Notes: a model not told the origin generated them from the sequence alone. A stretch of 64,000 nt of DNA from Bacteroidales bacterium (GCA_017460915.1 JAFUAA010000046.1:1-64000), one strand, 5' to 3'. Counted from the first letter of the stretch, positions 52,118-61,967 are shown. Made by a program: numbers and translations.

Positions 52118-54049
52118 TCAATACTTCCATTCCACCATTACCTCAAAACTCCGCCCAGGCATGGCCCTCCAGATGACGTTTTGGTAGTCTTTGTCGGTGA
52201 GGTTGTTGCAGCGCAATTCAAGACGGAACTGCTTGATCTGCTTGCCGATGCTGATATGATGCAAGACGTAGGACGGCAGGTCGTAGGCGAAAAATTCCTG
52301 GGCATTGTATGAAGTGCTGCGACGCCCCGTGATTTCAATGGTGTAGCCCATGTTCCAGGTCTTCCATTGCGTGTTGAGGAAGAAGTTGGCGTGATGGCGC
52401 GGGATGTAGATGAGCTGCTTGCCGTTGGTGCCTTGCGCAAAGGCCTTCTCGCTCTCGTCGGTGGTGACGGTGAAGACGTAATTGCCCGACAACGTGACCT
52501 TCCAATTCTCCTTAACAAAAGCCGCATCGATGTGGGTCTCAATGCCTCTGGCAAACACCTTCGACACGTTTTCGGGCACCCAGAAACGATACGAAGTCGG
52601 CATCCACTGGATCCAGTTCTTCACGTTGGAGAAATAACCGCCCGTGCGAAGGTCGAGCTTGAAAGGACCTTTCTGGAGGCCGTATTTCAAGGCCAAGTCG
52701 ACGGTGCGACCATTCTCCGGCAACAGGTCGGGATTGCCGCCCGGAAACCAATACAGGTCGTTCAGCGAAGGGTTGCGGTAGTTGTGGCTATAGCCCAAAG
52801 TGAAACTCAAAGCCTTGTAGAACGGCAATTGATAAGAGAAAGTGGCCGTCGGGAACAAACCCATGGGCTTGCCGTCGGTCCAATCGTAACGGGCCGTGAG
52901 GTTGAGTTCGGCACAGGCAAAAGGTTGTCCATTAATGGCGGCATAGGCCGAGACCAAATCTCTGGTTTTCAATCCTTCGTAATTGTTGCTCCTCACCTGT
53001 TCGTGGTCCCACTGCAGCTTGGCCTTCAAGGTCCAACTCTTGTAGAGTTGCTGGTCCAAATTGGCGATTTGGTGCAAAACCAAGGCATGGTTTTCCGAAT
53101 TAATGAAGGTGACCGAGTCGTTGGTGACGGGATTGCGCGTCAACAGGAAATAACGTTGGTTCTCCATGAAGGCCGCCGACTTCAGTTGCAGGCTGCCTGA
53201 GCTCCAATAGGTCTTGAACGAAATGAAGTTGCGCGAGAAGTTGTCCCGCGTCCACTCTTCCGAGTTGACGTTGAACACGTTAGGCATAATCGGAGGCAGG
53301 TTCCGCTGGTTCCATTGGTTCCACGACGAAACATTGATGACGCTTTTTTTAAGCATGAAACTCACTTCGGGCATCACGCCGTAGTCGATGAAATCGGCGT
53401 TGCGTTGCTTCATGGTTTGGTGCGGAATAGTGGCCAGGTTCTCGTATTCGAAGTCGTTGTCCGACGAGTTGCGATAGGCCTTCACGCGAAACGAAAACCA
53501 TTTGCCGTAGTGGCCCACTGTAACGAAACTACCCAACGTGTTGAAACTGCCGTAGGTCTGTTTCAAGTCAATCAAAAGGCCATCGCCGAAGCGATTCGTG
53601 TTGTCGATGTTGACAGAGCCGCCCAAGCCGCCGCTGTTGTTGGAGGTGCCACTGCCCCAGTTGAGGCTGACATCGTCGGCCAAAAAGACAGGAATCGTGC
53701 TGAAATCGACCTGCCCCAATGTGGGCGCATTAAGCTGGAAGCCGTTCCAAAGCACCAAAGTATGGCTCGCCGTGGTGCCACGGAACGATGCTGTCGACGT
53801 GCCGCCAGGGCCGTAGGTCTTGATGAAAACCGGACTGTGCTGGATGAGCAAATCGGCGAGGTTGGAAGTGCTTTTCGATTGCAGCACAAGGGTGTCCAAC
53901 TTCTTCGCCACCAAGGGCTTCAACACGTCAACACCCATTTTCTCGGCAGTCACCTCAACGGTATTCAGCTGGATAGTGTCCTGCGCATTGAGCCGCAAAA
54001 ACGCCAAACAGAACAGACTGAAAATCATATGTCGCCTTAGCTTGACCAT
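52118..54049 (-). CDS. TonB-dependent receptor (BtuB-like)
   Basis: A 643-residue outer-membrane receptor. After the signal (ending FLRLNAQ) comes a TonB-box-like stretch (DTIQLNTVEVTAEK). The plug domain follows (STSNLADLLIQHSPVFIKTY, GTSTASFRGTTASHTLVLWN, GLGGSVNIDN), then a 22-strand barrel ending in the classic final strand (GRSFEVMVEWKY). Its small size and plug resemble BtuB, so cobalamin or another small ligand is possible but not shown. The frame is open far upstream to 54289, but ATG 54049 gives the signal peptide and lies just after a -7 box (54067-54074). Confidence 0.9.
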   Translation of the reverse strand: MVKLRRHMIFSLFCLAFLRLNAQDTIQLNTVEVTAEKMGVDVLKPLVAKKLDTLVLQSKSTSNLADLLIQHSPVFIKTYGPGGTSTASFRGTTASHTLVLWNGFQLNAPTLGQVDFSTIPVFLADDVSLNWGSGTSNNSGGLGGSVNIDNTNRFGDGLLIDLKQTYGSFNTLGSFVTVGHYGKWFSFRVKAYRNSSDNDFEYENLATIPHQTMKQRNADFIDYGVMPEVSFMLKKSVINVSSWNQWNQRNLPPIMPNVFNVNSEEWTRDNFSRNFISFKTYWSSGSLQLKSAAFMENQRYFLLTRNPVTNDSVTFINSENHALVLHQIANLDQQLYKSWTLKAKLQWDHEQVRSNNYEGLKTRDLVSAYAAINGQPFACAELNLTARYDWTDGKPMGLFPTATFSYQLPFYKALSFTLGYSHNYRNPSLNDLYWFPGGNPDLLPENGRTVDLALKYGLQKGPFKLDLRTGGYFSNVKNWIQWMPTSYRFWVPENVSKVFARGIETHIDAAFVKENWKVTLSGNYVFTVTTDESEKAFAQGTNGKQLIYIPRHHANFFLNTQWKTWNMGYTIEITGRRSTSYNAQEFFAYDLPSYVLHHISIGKQIKQFRLELRCNNLTDKDYQNVIWRAMPGRSFEVMVEWKY

Positions 54050-54066
54050 CGCCTGAAAAAGTGGTG

Positions 54067-54113
54067 CAAAATTACAAAAAAAACCGCGAGAAAGCCAAAC
54101 TTTCCCACGGTTT
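54067..54113 (-). terminator. Terminator of the YwqK-like gene overlapping the TonB receptor promoter
   Basis: On the minus strand AAACCGTGGGAAAG, a 5-base loop, CTTTCTCGCGGTT and then a T run form an intrinsic terminator. TAATTTTG, the -7 box of the receptor gene, follows directly at 54067-54074. Confidence 0.7.
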
Positions 54114-54134
54114 CCTGCAATACCAAACGACTGG

Positions 54135-54812
54135 TTATTTCTTCTTGGCGGCTTTCTTTTCATCATTGGCGGCTTTCGACTGCGCCTTTTGCTCGTAGGT
54201 CTTCTTCTTGCCTTGCAGATTGCCGTTCTTGTAGGTAGCCTCGCTCTTGAGCTGGCCATCGGAATAGAAGGTCTCTTGCTTGCCGTCAAAGCCGCCGTTC
54301 TTGTACTCGATGGTCATTTTCTTTTGGCCGCCTTCGTAATACCAAGTGGTCAAGCCATCGCGCTGGCCGTCCTTGTATTCAGAGACTTCAAGGTTGCCGC
54401 CCTTTTCGTAGCAGATGATCTGATGACCGTCAAGTTGGCCGTTCTTGTAGGTGTTGAGCTTCGAAAGGCGACCGCCACGATACCATTCGCTGGTTTGTCC
54501 GTCGAGCACATCATCCTTATACTCAGCTTTTTTCGTAATGGATCCCGTCTTGTCGATGTCGACACAAACGCCATTGCGCTTCCCGTTTTGGTAATTCACG
54601 ATTCGTTTCGGCAGGTAGGTGTTGCTGTTGTAATACTCCATCCAAACGCCTTCCTTTTGGCCGTTCACCACCATGCCTTCGATGGTGCTGTCTGACGTCG
54701 TGGCCTTGAATTTGCCGTTAGGAGCTTTCTTCACGTCTACACTTTCGATGGTTTGGGCGAACGCTGACATCGCAAACAAAACCATCATAATGATAATCAA
54801 ACTTTTACGCAT
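54135..54812 (-). CDS. YwqK-type MORN-repeat exported protein
   Basis: A 225-residue protein with a signal peptide (ending MSAFAQ). At least six MORN-like units follow, each about 23 residues: GQKEGVWMEYYN, NGKRNGVCVDID, DVLDGQTSEWYRGGRLSKLN, NGQLDGHQIICYEKGGNLEV, DGQRDGLTTWYYEGGQKKM and GGFDGKQETFYSDGQLKSEA. A lysine-rich tail ends it. The family is annotated as 'toxin-antitoxin system YwqK antitoxin', but here it is exported and has no toxin beside it, so that role is doubtful. Monocistronic with its own promoter (TAATTTTG at 54838-54845) and terminator. Confidence 0.85.
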   Translation of the reverse strand: MRKSLIIIMMVLFAMSAFAQTIESVDVKKAPNGKFKATTSDSTIEGMVVNGQKEGVWMEYYNSNTYLPKRIVNYQNGKRNGVCVDIDKTGSITKKAEYKDDVLDGQTSEWYRGGRLSKLNTYKNGQLDGHQIICYEKGGNLEVSEYKDGQRDGLTTWYYEGGQKKMTIEYKNGGFDGKQETFYSDGQLKSEATYKNGNLQGKKKTYEQKAQSKAANDEKKAAKKK

Positions 54813-54935
54813 AGTATTCCTTGTTTTTAAGATGGGACAAAATTATAAAAAACCATCCAAACCATAACAATTTTCGTGCAAATTCTTCAAGATTCAGTTT
54901 TTTTTCGCATTTTTGAGGCCTAAATCAAAAGCGAA

Positions 54936-55238
54936 ATGAAGAAAATCGAAGTCAAAAACTTTAAACTCTACACCACTGCTGTCATCAGCATCGAGTGGAA
55001 AGAGGATCTCCTCAACGTCAACCTTGACCTCGCCATGATGCTGAAAATGATGAAGATGGAAGGCCTCACTGAAGCCAACGTAGAATACTATAGCCGTGCA
55101 GGACAGCCCATTCCCTTCAAGAAGGTGACGCTCCTACTCTTCCAAGACGACGACAAGCCTGGACAATACTACACCGACGAGTCGTTTGAGGAAGACGACG
55201 ACCCGACGGTGTTTTATGTGGAGATCAAGGAGCCGTAA
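54936..55238 (+). CDS. Small conserved-looking protein of unknown function
   Basis: A 100-residue soluble protein, MKKIEVKNFKLYTTAVISIE at the N-terminus, with alternating beta and helix segments (DLLNVNLDLAMMLKMMKMEG, KKVTLLLFQDDDKPGQYYTD) and a strongly acidic C-terminus (ESFEEDDDPTVFYVEIKEP). The codon use matches neighbouring genes and an A-rich stretch precedes the ATG. No family recognised. Immediately downstream is the REP family B copy at 55240-55320. Confidence 0.65.
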   Translation: MKKIEVKNFKLYTTAVISIEWKEDLLNVNLDLAMMLKMMKMEGLTEANVEYYSRAGQPIPFKKVTLLLFQDDDKPGQYYTDESFEEDDDPTVFYVEIKEP

Positions 55239-55239
55239 C

Positions 55240-55320
55240 CGTCATTGCGAACGTAGTGAAGCAATTCAGGCATCAAGTCAATTGATTAGTGCCTGGATTG
55301 CTTCGTTCCTCGCAATGACG
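55240..55320. repeat. REP family B palindrome (copy 2)
   Basis: Arms CGTCATTGCGA and TCGCAATGACG, inner arms GAAGCAATTCAGGC and GCCTGGATTGCTTC. Same family as 7194-7273. It lies between convergent genes. Confidence 0.85.
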
Positions 55321-55326
55321 TAAACG

Positions 55327-57597
55327 TCAATGCAAACTCTTAATGTATTCGTCGATGGCTTTCGCGGCTTTCTTGCCGGCACCCATAGCGAGGATGACCG
55401 TGGCGGCGCCGCTCACGGCATCGCCACCAGCGAAAATGCCTGGGCGTGAGGTCGTCCCGACCTCGTCGGCCACGATACAGCCCTTGCGGTTCAATTCGAG
55501 GTTGCGCGTTGTGCTGCCAATCAACGGGTTGGGCGAAGTGCCAAGGGCCATGATGATCATGTCCACATCCAGCACAAACTCCGAGTCCTTCATCGGCACG
55601 GGACTACGGCGGCCCGAAGCATCGGGTTCGCCCAATTTGCATTTCACGCACTTGAAGCCGTTCACCCAGCCGTTTTCGTCGCCCAGCACCTCAACGGGAG
55701 CCGTCAGCAGGTCGAAGATGACGCCTTCCTCCTTGGCGTGATGCACCTCCTCCATCCTTGCAGGCAGTTCAGCCTCGCTGCGACGATAAACGATATGCAC
55801 CTCAGCGCCGAGACGCAAAGCGGTACGCGCGGCGTCCATGGCCACGTTGCCGCCACCCACAACGGCGACCTTCTTGCCAACGTAGTTCGGGGTCTCGTAA
55901 CCGTCCTTATAAGCAAAGAGCAGGTTGTTGCGGGTCAGGAACTCGTTAGCCGAAACCACGCCGCAAAGGTTTTCACCAGGCACGTTGAGCATCATCGGGA
56001 AACCGGCACCCGAGCCTACGAAGACAGCCTCGAAGCCCTCGCGGTGCATCAGCTCATCGATGGTGATGGTGCGACCGACGACCACATCCTTCACGAACTT
56101 GGCCCCCAGACGGCGCACGCTATCCACCTCTTTCTTCACGACGGTGTCCTTCGGCAAACGGAACGATGGGATGCCATACACCAACACGCCGCCCATTTCG
56201 TGCAATGCCTCGAAGATGGCGACGTCGTATCCCATCGAGAGCAAGTCCTTGGCGCAGGTCAAGCCAGACGGGCCGCTACCGATGATGGCCACCTTGTGAC
56301 CGTTCGGGATGCTCTGGCTATTGAAATGCAAGTCGTGTTCGATAGCGTAGTCGCCGACAAAACGTTCCAGCTTGCCGATGGCAATAGGCTCGAACTTCTT
56401 GCCCATCACGCAACTGCCTTCGCACTGCGTCTCTTGCGGGCACACGCGACCGCACACTGCCGGCAGTGCCGAGTCGCAGCTGATGACACCAGCAGCACCT
56501 TCAAAGTCGCCTTTGGCCACACGAGCGATGAACCCCGGAATGTTCACATTCACAGGGCAATGCGCCACGCACTGCGGGTTCTTGCAGTTGAGGCAACGCT
56601 GGGCCTCCATGATAGCCATGTCGGCGGAATAGCCCAAGCAGACCTCATCGAAGTTGTGGGCACGGATTTCGGGTTTCTGTTCGGGACACGGAATGCGTTT
56701 CTTCTTGTCGAAGCTCTCCTCCGAGATGCCACCAATGTGGCATTCATGGCCTTCGGCTTTCTCTCCGGACACGAGTTGCTTGCGCGTCACCACATTATTA
56801 TACATGGCCTGACGCTTCATGGCGCCGTCGAAGTCGACATCACGACCCAAGAATTCGGGGCCGTCGATGCAAGTGAACTTGGTCTTGCCGCCGATGCTGA
56901 CGCGGCAAGCACCGCACATGCCCGTGCCGTCCACCATAATCGAGTTGAGCGACACCGTGCAGCGGATACCCAACTCCTCGCAGGTCTTGGTGGCGAACTT
57001 CATCATGATCATCGGGCCGATGGCCACGGCTTCGTCATATTGCTTCCCGCTGGCGACCAGCTGACGCAACACATCGGTAACCAAGCCTTTACGACCTGTT
57101 GAGCCGTCGTCGGAAGTGACATATAGGTTGCTGACGCTTGACAGTTCCTTTTCGAAAATCAGCAGATCCTTGGTGCGGGCGCCGATGATGCAGTCCGACA
57201 TGCAGCCATGCTCATACAACCACTTGACTTGCGGATAGATAGGTGCAATGCCCACACCGCCGCCGATGAAGACGAAACTGCGCTTGCGCAACTCCTCAGC
57301 CGTCATGTTGACGAACTCGGAAGGCTTGCCCAAAGGGCCCACCACATCGGCAAAACGGTCGCCGACATTGTATTCCGCCATCTTCCTCGTGGACTCGCCA
57401 ATGGCTTTGAAGACGATGGTAACCGTTCCCTTCTCACGATGGTAGTCACTGATTGTTAAAGGAATACGCTCAGAGTTCTCTTCCATTTTCACAATCAGGA
57501 ATTGTCCAGGCAATGCCGAATGGGCAATTCGCGGAGCGGCCAATTCCATGAGATAGGTCTCGGCCGCGAAGGTTTCTTTGTGTAATATTTCGAACAT
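55327..57597 (-). CDS. NfnAB-type fused oxidoreductase (ferredoxin-NADP reductase subunit + glutamate synthase-like subunit)
   Basis: A 756-residue fusion. Residues 1 to about 280 resemble NfnA/PyrK-type FAD- and NAD-binding subunits, with PGQFLIVKMEENSERIPLTI, FIGGGVGIAPIYPQVKWL and a 2Fe-2S cysteine cluster (MCGACRVSIGGKTKFTC). The remainder is NfnB/GltD-like: two 4Fe-4S Cys sets (QRCLNCKNPQCVAHCPVNVN, AVCGRVCPQETQCEGSCVMG), FAD-binding VAIIGSGPSGLTCAKDLLSM, NADPH-binding VAVVGGGNVAMDAARTALRL, and FAGGDAVSGAATVILAMGAG. It could balance NADH, NADPH and ferredoxin by electron bifurcation, as separate NfnA and NfnB do. The fused form is widely annotated in anaerobes. Start at ATG 57597. Confidence 0.9.
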   Translation of the reverse strand: MFEILHKETFAAETYLMELAAPRIAHSALPGQFLIVKMEENSERIPLTISDYHREKGTVTIVFKAIGESTRKMAEYNVGDRFADVVGPLGKPSEFVNMTAEELRKRSFVFIGGGVGIAPIYPQVKWLYEHGCMSDCIIGARTKDLLIFEKELSSVSNLYVTSDDGSTGRKGLVTDVLRQLVASGKQYDEAVAIGPMIMMKFATKTCEELGIRCTVSLNSIMVDGTGMCGACRVSIGGKTKFTCIDGPEFLGRDVDFDGAMKRQAMYNNVVTRKQLVSGEKAEGHECHIGGISEESFDKKKRIPCPEQKPEIRAHNFDEVCLGYSADMAIMEAQRCLNCKNPQCVAHCPVNVNIPGFIARVAKGDFEGAAGVISCDSALPAVCGRVCPQETQCEGSCVMGKKFEPIAIGKLERFVGDYAIEHDLHFNSQSIPNGHKVAIIGSGPSGLTCAKDLLSMGYDVAIFEALHEMGGVLVYGIPSFRLPKDTVVKKEVDSVRRLGAKFVKDVVVGRTITIDELMHREGFEAVFVGSGAGFPMMLNVPGENLCGVVSANEFLTRNNLLFAYKDGYETPNYVGKKVAVVGGGNVAMDAARTALRLGAEVHIVYRRSEAELPARMEEVHHAKEEGVIFDLLTAPVEVLGDENGWVNGFKCVKCKLGEPDASGRRSPVPMKDSEFVLDVDMIIMALGTSPNPLIGSTTRNLELNRKGCIVADEVGTTSRPGIFAGGDAVSGAATVILAMGAGKKAAKAIDEYIKSLH

Positions 57598-57642
57598 AAT
57601 TCAATGGAATAATGAGTTAGTTTTCCGACAGATTTCTCAGCG

Positions 57643-57650
57643 CAAAGATA
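57643..57650 (-). promoter_or_regulatory. -7 box TATCTTTG for the NfnAB-type gene
   Basis: Reads TATCTTTG on the minus strand, 46 bases before ATG 57597. Confidence 0.45.
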
Positions 57651-57701
57651 TAAATTTTAATAAAGCGACAACAAAACGATGTGTTTTTTCGGCAAAAGCA
57701 C

Positions 57702-57733
57702 AAAAAAAGCCCCAAGGAAAACCCTTGAGGCTT
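57702..57733 (-). terminator. Rho-independent terminator of the TPR gene
   Basis: On the minus strand GCCTCAAGG, a five-base loop, CCTTGGGGC and seven T. It ends the TPR gene before the NfnAB-type gene. Confidence 0.85.
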
Positions 57734-57754
57734 TGTTCGTTTGTTATTGGATTA

Positions 57755-58918
57755 TTATTCAGCGTCCAAAGCCTCGGCTTCTTCCGTCATCTTGAGTTGC
57801 ACATACATGGTCTTCAAGACGTTTTTGACTTCCTGAGTGGGTTGGGCTTCATAAGCTTGCTTCACGTAGGGCAGGCCTGTGCGCACCAATTCCTCGGCTT
57901 GCTTAACCAAAGCCTCATATTCCTTTTGCTGATTGAGCGGGAGTTCATTGGCTTGGGCCTTCAGCTTGTTCGACATGGTGATGTACAAAGCGCCGAGGTT
58001 GTATACGGCATCGTAGTACTCAGGGTTGATCTTGATGGCCTCCTCGTAGTTTTGGATAGCCTTCTCGGTGTCGTAGACGCCTTCGTTGGTTTCATCGCCA
58101 TAGATGGTACCGAGCACGAAGCAGAGTTGGGCGTTGTTAGGATCGAGTTCACGAAGCTTGTTGAGGTCGTTGATGGCTTCCGCACCTTTGCCATCCTTCA
58201 AGTAGGCGTTCACCTTTTCGAGGATGAGGTTGGGGTCGCCAGGGTTCTCTTCCAAGCCTTGGTTGATCATCTGCATGGCCATGTCTGCGTTGTCCAATCC
58301 GTTGTAGCAAGCGGCGAGATGACGATAGATGTCAACATCGTTCGATCCGCTGTCCTTCATCTCGGTGAAATACTCGAGAGCGGTATTGAAGTCGTTGGCA
58401 CGCAAGGCCGAAGTAGCGGCCAGGTTCAGCATTTCGCCAGCTTGATCGCTTCCCAGCGACTTGGCGATGTCGTAAGCCTTTTTAAACAAAGGTGTGGCTT
58501 CGGCATAATGACCGTTGTTGTATTCATCGACGCCGTTATTGGAATAGGCCACCAAAACGGCACCCACTCTTTGGTAAATCTCCATCTTGTTGTCGTCGAG
58601 GAACTCTTTGTTTTCCATGCACTTCATCAGCGAGTTGTAGACTTCTTCCAAGGCATTGGGAGCCTGGGCCATCAACTTTTCATCATTGGACTGGAGGATG
58701 TTTTGATAGATGGCAGCGCGATAAAGCCATGCCGTGGCTTGGTCGTTGGGCTTCATACCAAGGAATTGTTCGTGATTCACGCACTTGTCAATGGAGGCCA
58801 TTGCCTTGGCGTATTGGCCGTTCTTGTTGTACATGAAAGCGTCAGTTCTGTCTTTTTTCTGGGCCATCATCGCATTGGCGGTGAGCAGGACGGCCAGCAA
58901 AATCATTACTCTTTTCAT
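57755..58918 (-). CDS. Exported TPR-repeat protein
   Basis: A 387-residue protein with signal peptide MKRVMILLAVLLTANAMMAQ and about eight TPR units (NKNGQYAKAMASIDKCVNHE, YNNGHYAEATPLFKKAYDIA, LRANDFNTALEYFTEMKDSG, GLDNADMAMQMINQGLEENP, GKGAEAINDLNKLRELDPNN, GVYDTEKAIQNYEEAIKINP). TPRs mediate protein-protein contacts; the partner is unknown. It lies 57 bases after gyrA on the same strand, and similar TPR proteins follow gyrA in many Bacteroidales. The C-terminus (KMTEEAEALDAE) is acidic. Confidence 0.88.
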   Translation of the reverse strand: MKRVMILLAVLLTANAMMAQKKDRTDAFMYNKNGQYAKAMASIDKCVNHEQFLGMKPNDQATAWLYRAAIYQNILQSNDEKLMAQAPNALEEVYNSLMKCMENKEFLDDNKMEIYQRVGAVLVAYSNNGVDEYNNGHYAEATPLFKKAYDIAKSLGSDQAGEMLNLAATSALRANDFNTALEYFTEMKDSGSNDVDIYRHLAACYNGLDNADMAMQMINQGLEENPGDPNLILEKVNAYLKDGKGAEAINDLNKLRELDPNNAQLCFVLGTIYGDETNEGVYDTEKAIQNYEEAIKINPEYYDAVYNLGALYITMSNKLKAQANELPLNQQKEYEALVKQAEELVRTGLPYVKQAYEAQPTQEVKNVLKTMYVQLKMTEEAEALDAE

Positions 58919-58975
58919 TTTTTCGATTATTTAAAGTTTGACAATTTTTCTATTTCTCAATTGTATTTCCCGCAA

Positions 58976-61588
58976 TTATTGTTCCAAAATTGTTTCGATG
59001 TCGTCGGTCGGCTCTTCGACAGGCTCAGGAGCCTCGGTGGGAGCGGCATCAATCGGTGTTTCGACGGGCTCAACGGCCTCGGTTTCCTCTTCTTCATCCT
59101 CGTGCTCCACCTTAGTGACGGCAGCAATCTGGTCGGAGCCGCGCAAGTCGATGAGTTTCACGCCTTGGGTGGCACGGCCCATCACGCGCAACTTGCTGAC
59201 TGCCATGCGGATGACGATGCCCGACTTGTTGATGATCATCAGGTCTTCGTCGTCGGTCACGCCTTTGATGGCGATGAGCTCGCCGGTCTTGTCGGTGATG
59301 TTCAAGGTCTTCACGCCCTTGGCACCACGGTTAGTGATGCGGTAGTCCTCGATGTCGGAACGCTTGCCGAAGCCCTTTTCGGAGACGACGAGCACCGTCT
59401 GCTCAGGATTGTTGATGCAAACCATACCGATGACCTCATCGTTTTCGGAGGCTAAGGTGATGGCTTTCACGCCCGTAGCGGTACGACCCATCGGTCGGAC
59501 GGTCTGCTCGTTGAAGCGGACAGCCTTGCCTGAACGGACAGCCATCAGCACCTCGTCGTTGCCGCTGGTGAGGCAAGCCTCCAACAGTTGGTCGTCCTCA
59601 CGGATGTTGACGGCGATAATGCCATTTTGTCTGACATTCTTGTAGGCCGCCAGCGTGGTCTTCTTGATGATACCCTTCTTGGTGCAGAGGATGATGTAGT
59701 TGTTTTCGAGGTAGTCCTCGTCGGTCATGCTCTTCACGTTGAGGTAGGCCATCACCTTATTGTCCTTATCAAGCGGCAACAGGTTCTGGATGGCGCGACC
59801 CTTGCTGTTCTTGCCCTCTTCTGGAATCTCGAAGGCCCTGAGTTTGTAGCACTTACCCTGCTCTGTGAAGAAGAGCAAATGGTTGTGGTTGGTGGCCGTG
59901 AAGATGTGCTCGATGAAGTCGGTGTCGCGGGTGGCGGAACCCTTCGATCCCTTGCCTCCACGGCTTTGCACGCGGTATTCCGTCAACGGCGTGCGCTTGA
60001 TGTAGCCGAGGTGCGAAATAGTAATGACCACAGCATCGTCGGCGATGATGTCCTCCATACGGAACTCGCCAGCTGCGGGCACGATTTGGGTGCGACGGGC
60101 ATCGCCATATTTTTCTTTGATGACCAGCAGTTCGTCCTTGATGATTTGGAACTGCAATTCCTCATTTTGTAGAATATCGTGGAAATGCTTGATGCGTTCG
60201 TGGATTTCGTCCAACTCGTCCATGATCTTCTTGATTTCGAGACCGGCCAACTGACCGAGGCGGTAGGCCACGATGGCGGAGGCTTGCGGGTCGTCGAAGC
60301 CGAACTTGTCCATGATGGCTTGCTTGGCTTCAGGCGTACCGCCCTTACAAGCACGGATGGTGGCAATGATTTCGTCAACGATGTCAATGGCGCGTGCCAG
60401 GCCTTCCAAGATATGGGCGCGATCTTCGGCTTTCTTCAGCTCGAAGCGGGTGCGGCGCAAGATGACCTCATGGCGGTGGGCCACAAAGTGCTCAATCAAT
60501 TGTTTGAGGTTCAATGTATAAGGGCGGCCATTGACCAAAGCCACATTGTTCACGTTGAACGAGCTTTGCAGCGGGGTCATCATGAAGAGCTTGTTCAAGA
60601 CCACATCGGGGTTGGCATCGCGTTTCAGTTCGTAAACCACGCGGATACCTTTTCTATCGGATTCGTCGCGGATGTCGGCCAGGCCTTCCAATTTCTTCTC
60701 GTTGACGAGGTCGGCGGTCTTCTTGATCATCTCGGCCTTGTTGACCTGATAAGGAATCGAAGTGGCGATGATGCGCTCGTGACCACCGTGTTCCTCGAAG
60801 TGGGTTTCGCCACGGAGGACGATGCGTCCCCTACCCGTCTCAAACGCTTCGCGCACGCCCTCATAACCGTAAATCACGCCAGCCGTCGGGAAATCGGGAG
60901 CCTTGATGTATTGCATCAGCTCCTGCGTGGTGATGTCGCGGTTGTCGATATAGGCGACGATGCCGTCAACGCATTCGCTCAAGTTGTGGGGTGCCATGTT
61001 GGTGGCCATACCCACAGCGATGCCGTTGGTGCCGTTGACGAGCAAGGTGGGAATCTGCGTAGGCAGCACGGTAGGCTCTTGCAACGAGTCGTCGAAGTTG
61101 TTCTGGAAGTCGACAGTGTCCTTGTCGAGGTCGTCGAGCATTTCCTCTGCAATCTTTTGCAGACGCGCCTCAGTGTAACGCATGGCGGCTGCGCTGTCGC
61201 CGTCGACGGAGCCGAAGTTGCCTTGGCCGTCGACCAAAGGATAGCGGAGGGACCAGTTCTGGGCCATGCGCACCATAGCGTCATAGACGGAGGAATCGCC
61301 ATGCGGGTGGTACTTACCGAGCACCTCACCGACGATACGGGCCGACTTCTTGTAGCTGCTGCGCGAGCTCACACCCAGTTCCTTCATGCCGAACAGCACG
61401 CGGCGATGCACGGGCTTGAGGCCGTCGCGCACATCGGGCAGGGCACGCGAAATGATGACCGACATCGAATAGTCGATGTACGCCGACTTCATCTGGTTCT
61501 CAAGGTTGACCTTGATGATTTTTTCTCCAGTGTTCTCAGGGATGTTTTCGCCCTGGTTTTCAGGAGTGTTGATATTGTTTTCGTCCAT
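58976..61588 (-). CDS. gyrA: DNA gyrase subunit A
   Basis: An 870-residue GyrA. The N-terminal breakage-reunion domain has [40 protein letters not shown] and the catalytic Tyr in [19 protein letters not shown]. The coiled coil follows, then the C-terminal beta-pinwheel with the GyrA box (RGGKGSKG region) and repeated DNA-wrapping blades ([40 protein letters not shown]). It introduces negative supercoils together with GyrB. The acidic C-terminal tail includes [14 protein letters not shown], translated from a REP family C copy (59008-59036) with a decayed second copy beside it. Confidence 0.96.
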   Translation of the reverse strand: MDENNINTPENQGENIPENTGEKIIKVNLENQMKSAYIDYSMSVIISRALPDVRDGLKPVHRRVLFGMKELGVSSRSSYKKSARIVGEVLGKYHPHGDSSVYDAMVRMAQNWSLRYPLVDGQGNFGSVDGDSAAAMRYTEARLQKIAEEMLDDLDKDTVDFQNNFDDSLQEPTVLPTQIPTLLVNGTNGIAVGMATNMAPHNLSECVDGIVAYIDNRDITTQELMQYIKAPDFPTAGVIYGYEGVREAFETGRGRIVLRGETHFEEHGGHERIIATSIPYQVNKAEMIKKTADLVNEKKLEGLADIRDESDRKGIRVVYELKRDANPDVVLNKLFMMTPLQSSFNVNNVALVNGRPYTLNLKQLIEHFVAHRHEVILRRTRFELKKAEDRAHILEGLARAIDIVDEIIATIRACKGGTPEAKQAIMDKFGFDDPQASAIVAYRLGQLAGLEIKKIMDELDEIHERIKHFHDILQNEELQFQIIKDELLVIKEKYGDARRTQIVPAAGEFRMEDIIADDAVVITISHLGYIKRTPLTEYRVQSRGGKGSKGSATRDTDFIEHIFTATNHNHLLFFTEQGKCYKLRAFEIPEEGKNSKGRAIQNLLPLDKDNKVMAYLNVKSMTDEDYLENNYIILCTKKGIIKKTTLAAYKNVRQNGIIAVNIREDDQLLEACLTSGNDEVLMAVRSGKAVRFNEQTVRPMGRTATGVKAITLASENDEVIGMVCINNPEQTVLVVSEKGFGKRSDIEDYRITNRGAKGVKTLNITDKTGELIAIKGVTDDEDLMIINKSGIVIRMAVSKLRVMGRATQGVKLIDLRGSDQIAAVTKVEHEDEEEETEAVEPVETPIDAAPTEAPEPVEEPTDDIETILEQ
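59008..59083. repeat. REP family C copies inside the gyrA tail
   Basis: 59008-59036 contains CTTCGACAGGCTCAGG; a weaker copy, TTTCGACGGGCTCAACGG, follows at 59058-59083. Both encode the acidic Pro/Glu-rich tail of GyrA. Confidence 0.7.
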
Positions 61589-61626
61589 TTTTGGGTTTTA
61601 TTTTTTCGCTTTTTCAAATAAGGGTG

Positions 61627-61634
61627 CAAAGATA
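61627..61634 (-). promoter_or_regulatory. -7 box TATCTTTG for gyrA
   Basis: Reads TATCTTTG on the minus strand, 39 bases before ATG 61588. Confidence 0.5.
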
Positions 61635-61689
61635 GGGAATTTTTGGATAGGTTTGGAAAAAAGATGCAAAATAAGGTTTTGAACAGGGC

Positions 61690-61784
61690 ACGCCTCTCCA
61701 CATATACTCCTTGTTCAGCTCGCTGCCGAAGATGTACTTGAAACCGAAGTCGGATAAGAGCTGATGTATTGCTGTTCGTTCATT
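61690..61784 (-). pseudogene. Remnant of a Rpn/PD-(D/E)XK transposase-like nuclease (N-terminus only)
   Basis: The minus strand encodes LLSDFGFKYIFGSELNKEYM, closely matching the conserved N-terminal block (SDFGFKxIFGSExNKDLL) of the Rpn recombination-promoting nuclease / PD-(D/E)XK transposase family that is abundant in Bacteroidales. Codons are those of normal genes here. Everything after this block is missing; the frame runs into unrelated sequence towards gyrA. It lies in the 379-base gap between gyrA and clpC, which otherwise contains only the two promoters. Confidence 0.45.
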
Positions 61785-61884
61785 GTGGATTAGTTTTTTC
61801 TTTGCAAAGAAACACGATTCTATTCCAAATCGTGGCAAAAACAGGCAAAAAGAACAAAAAGTGGCACGGCGCGATTTTTGTTCG

Positions 61885-61892
61885 TACCTTTG
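61885..61892 (+). promoter_or_regulatory. -7 box TACCTTTG for clpC
   Basis: Reads TACCTTTG, 75 bases before ATG 61968. Confidence 0.5.
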
Positions 61893-61967
61893 CGCCTCAA
61901 AATGAGTTGAAGCGAAAGGATTGACAAATCTTCACTTTATCGTTGAATATTAAATAGTTACTGAAAT

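Noticed and set aside
54135..54812. Toxin-antitoxin module from the YwqK annotation
   Set aside because: The protein has a signal peptide and no toxin-like gene lies next to it.
57578..59455. A 625-codon plus-strand open frame over the TPR gene and the gyrA end
   Set aside because: It is antisense to two well-supported genes and its product is an unnatural Leu/Val/His-rich sequence.
60179..61621. A 480-codon plus-strand open frame antisense to gyrA
   Set aside because: Antisense shadow of GyrA codon use; no promoter or family match.
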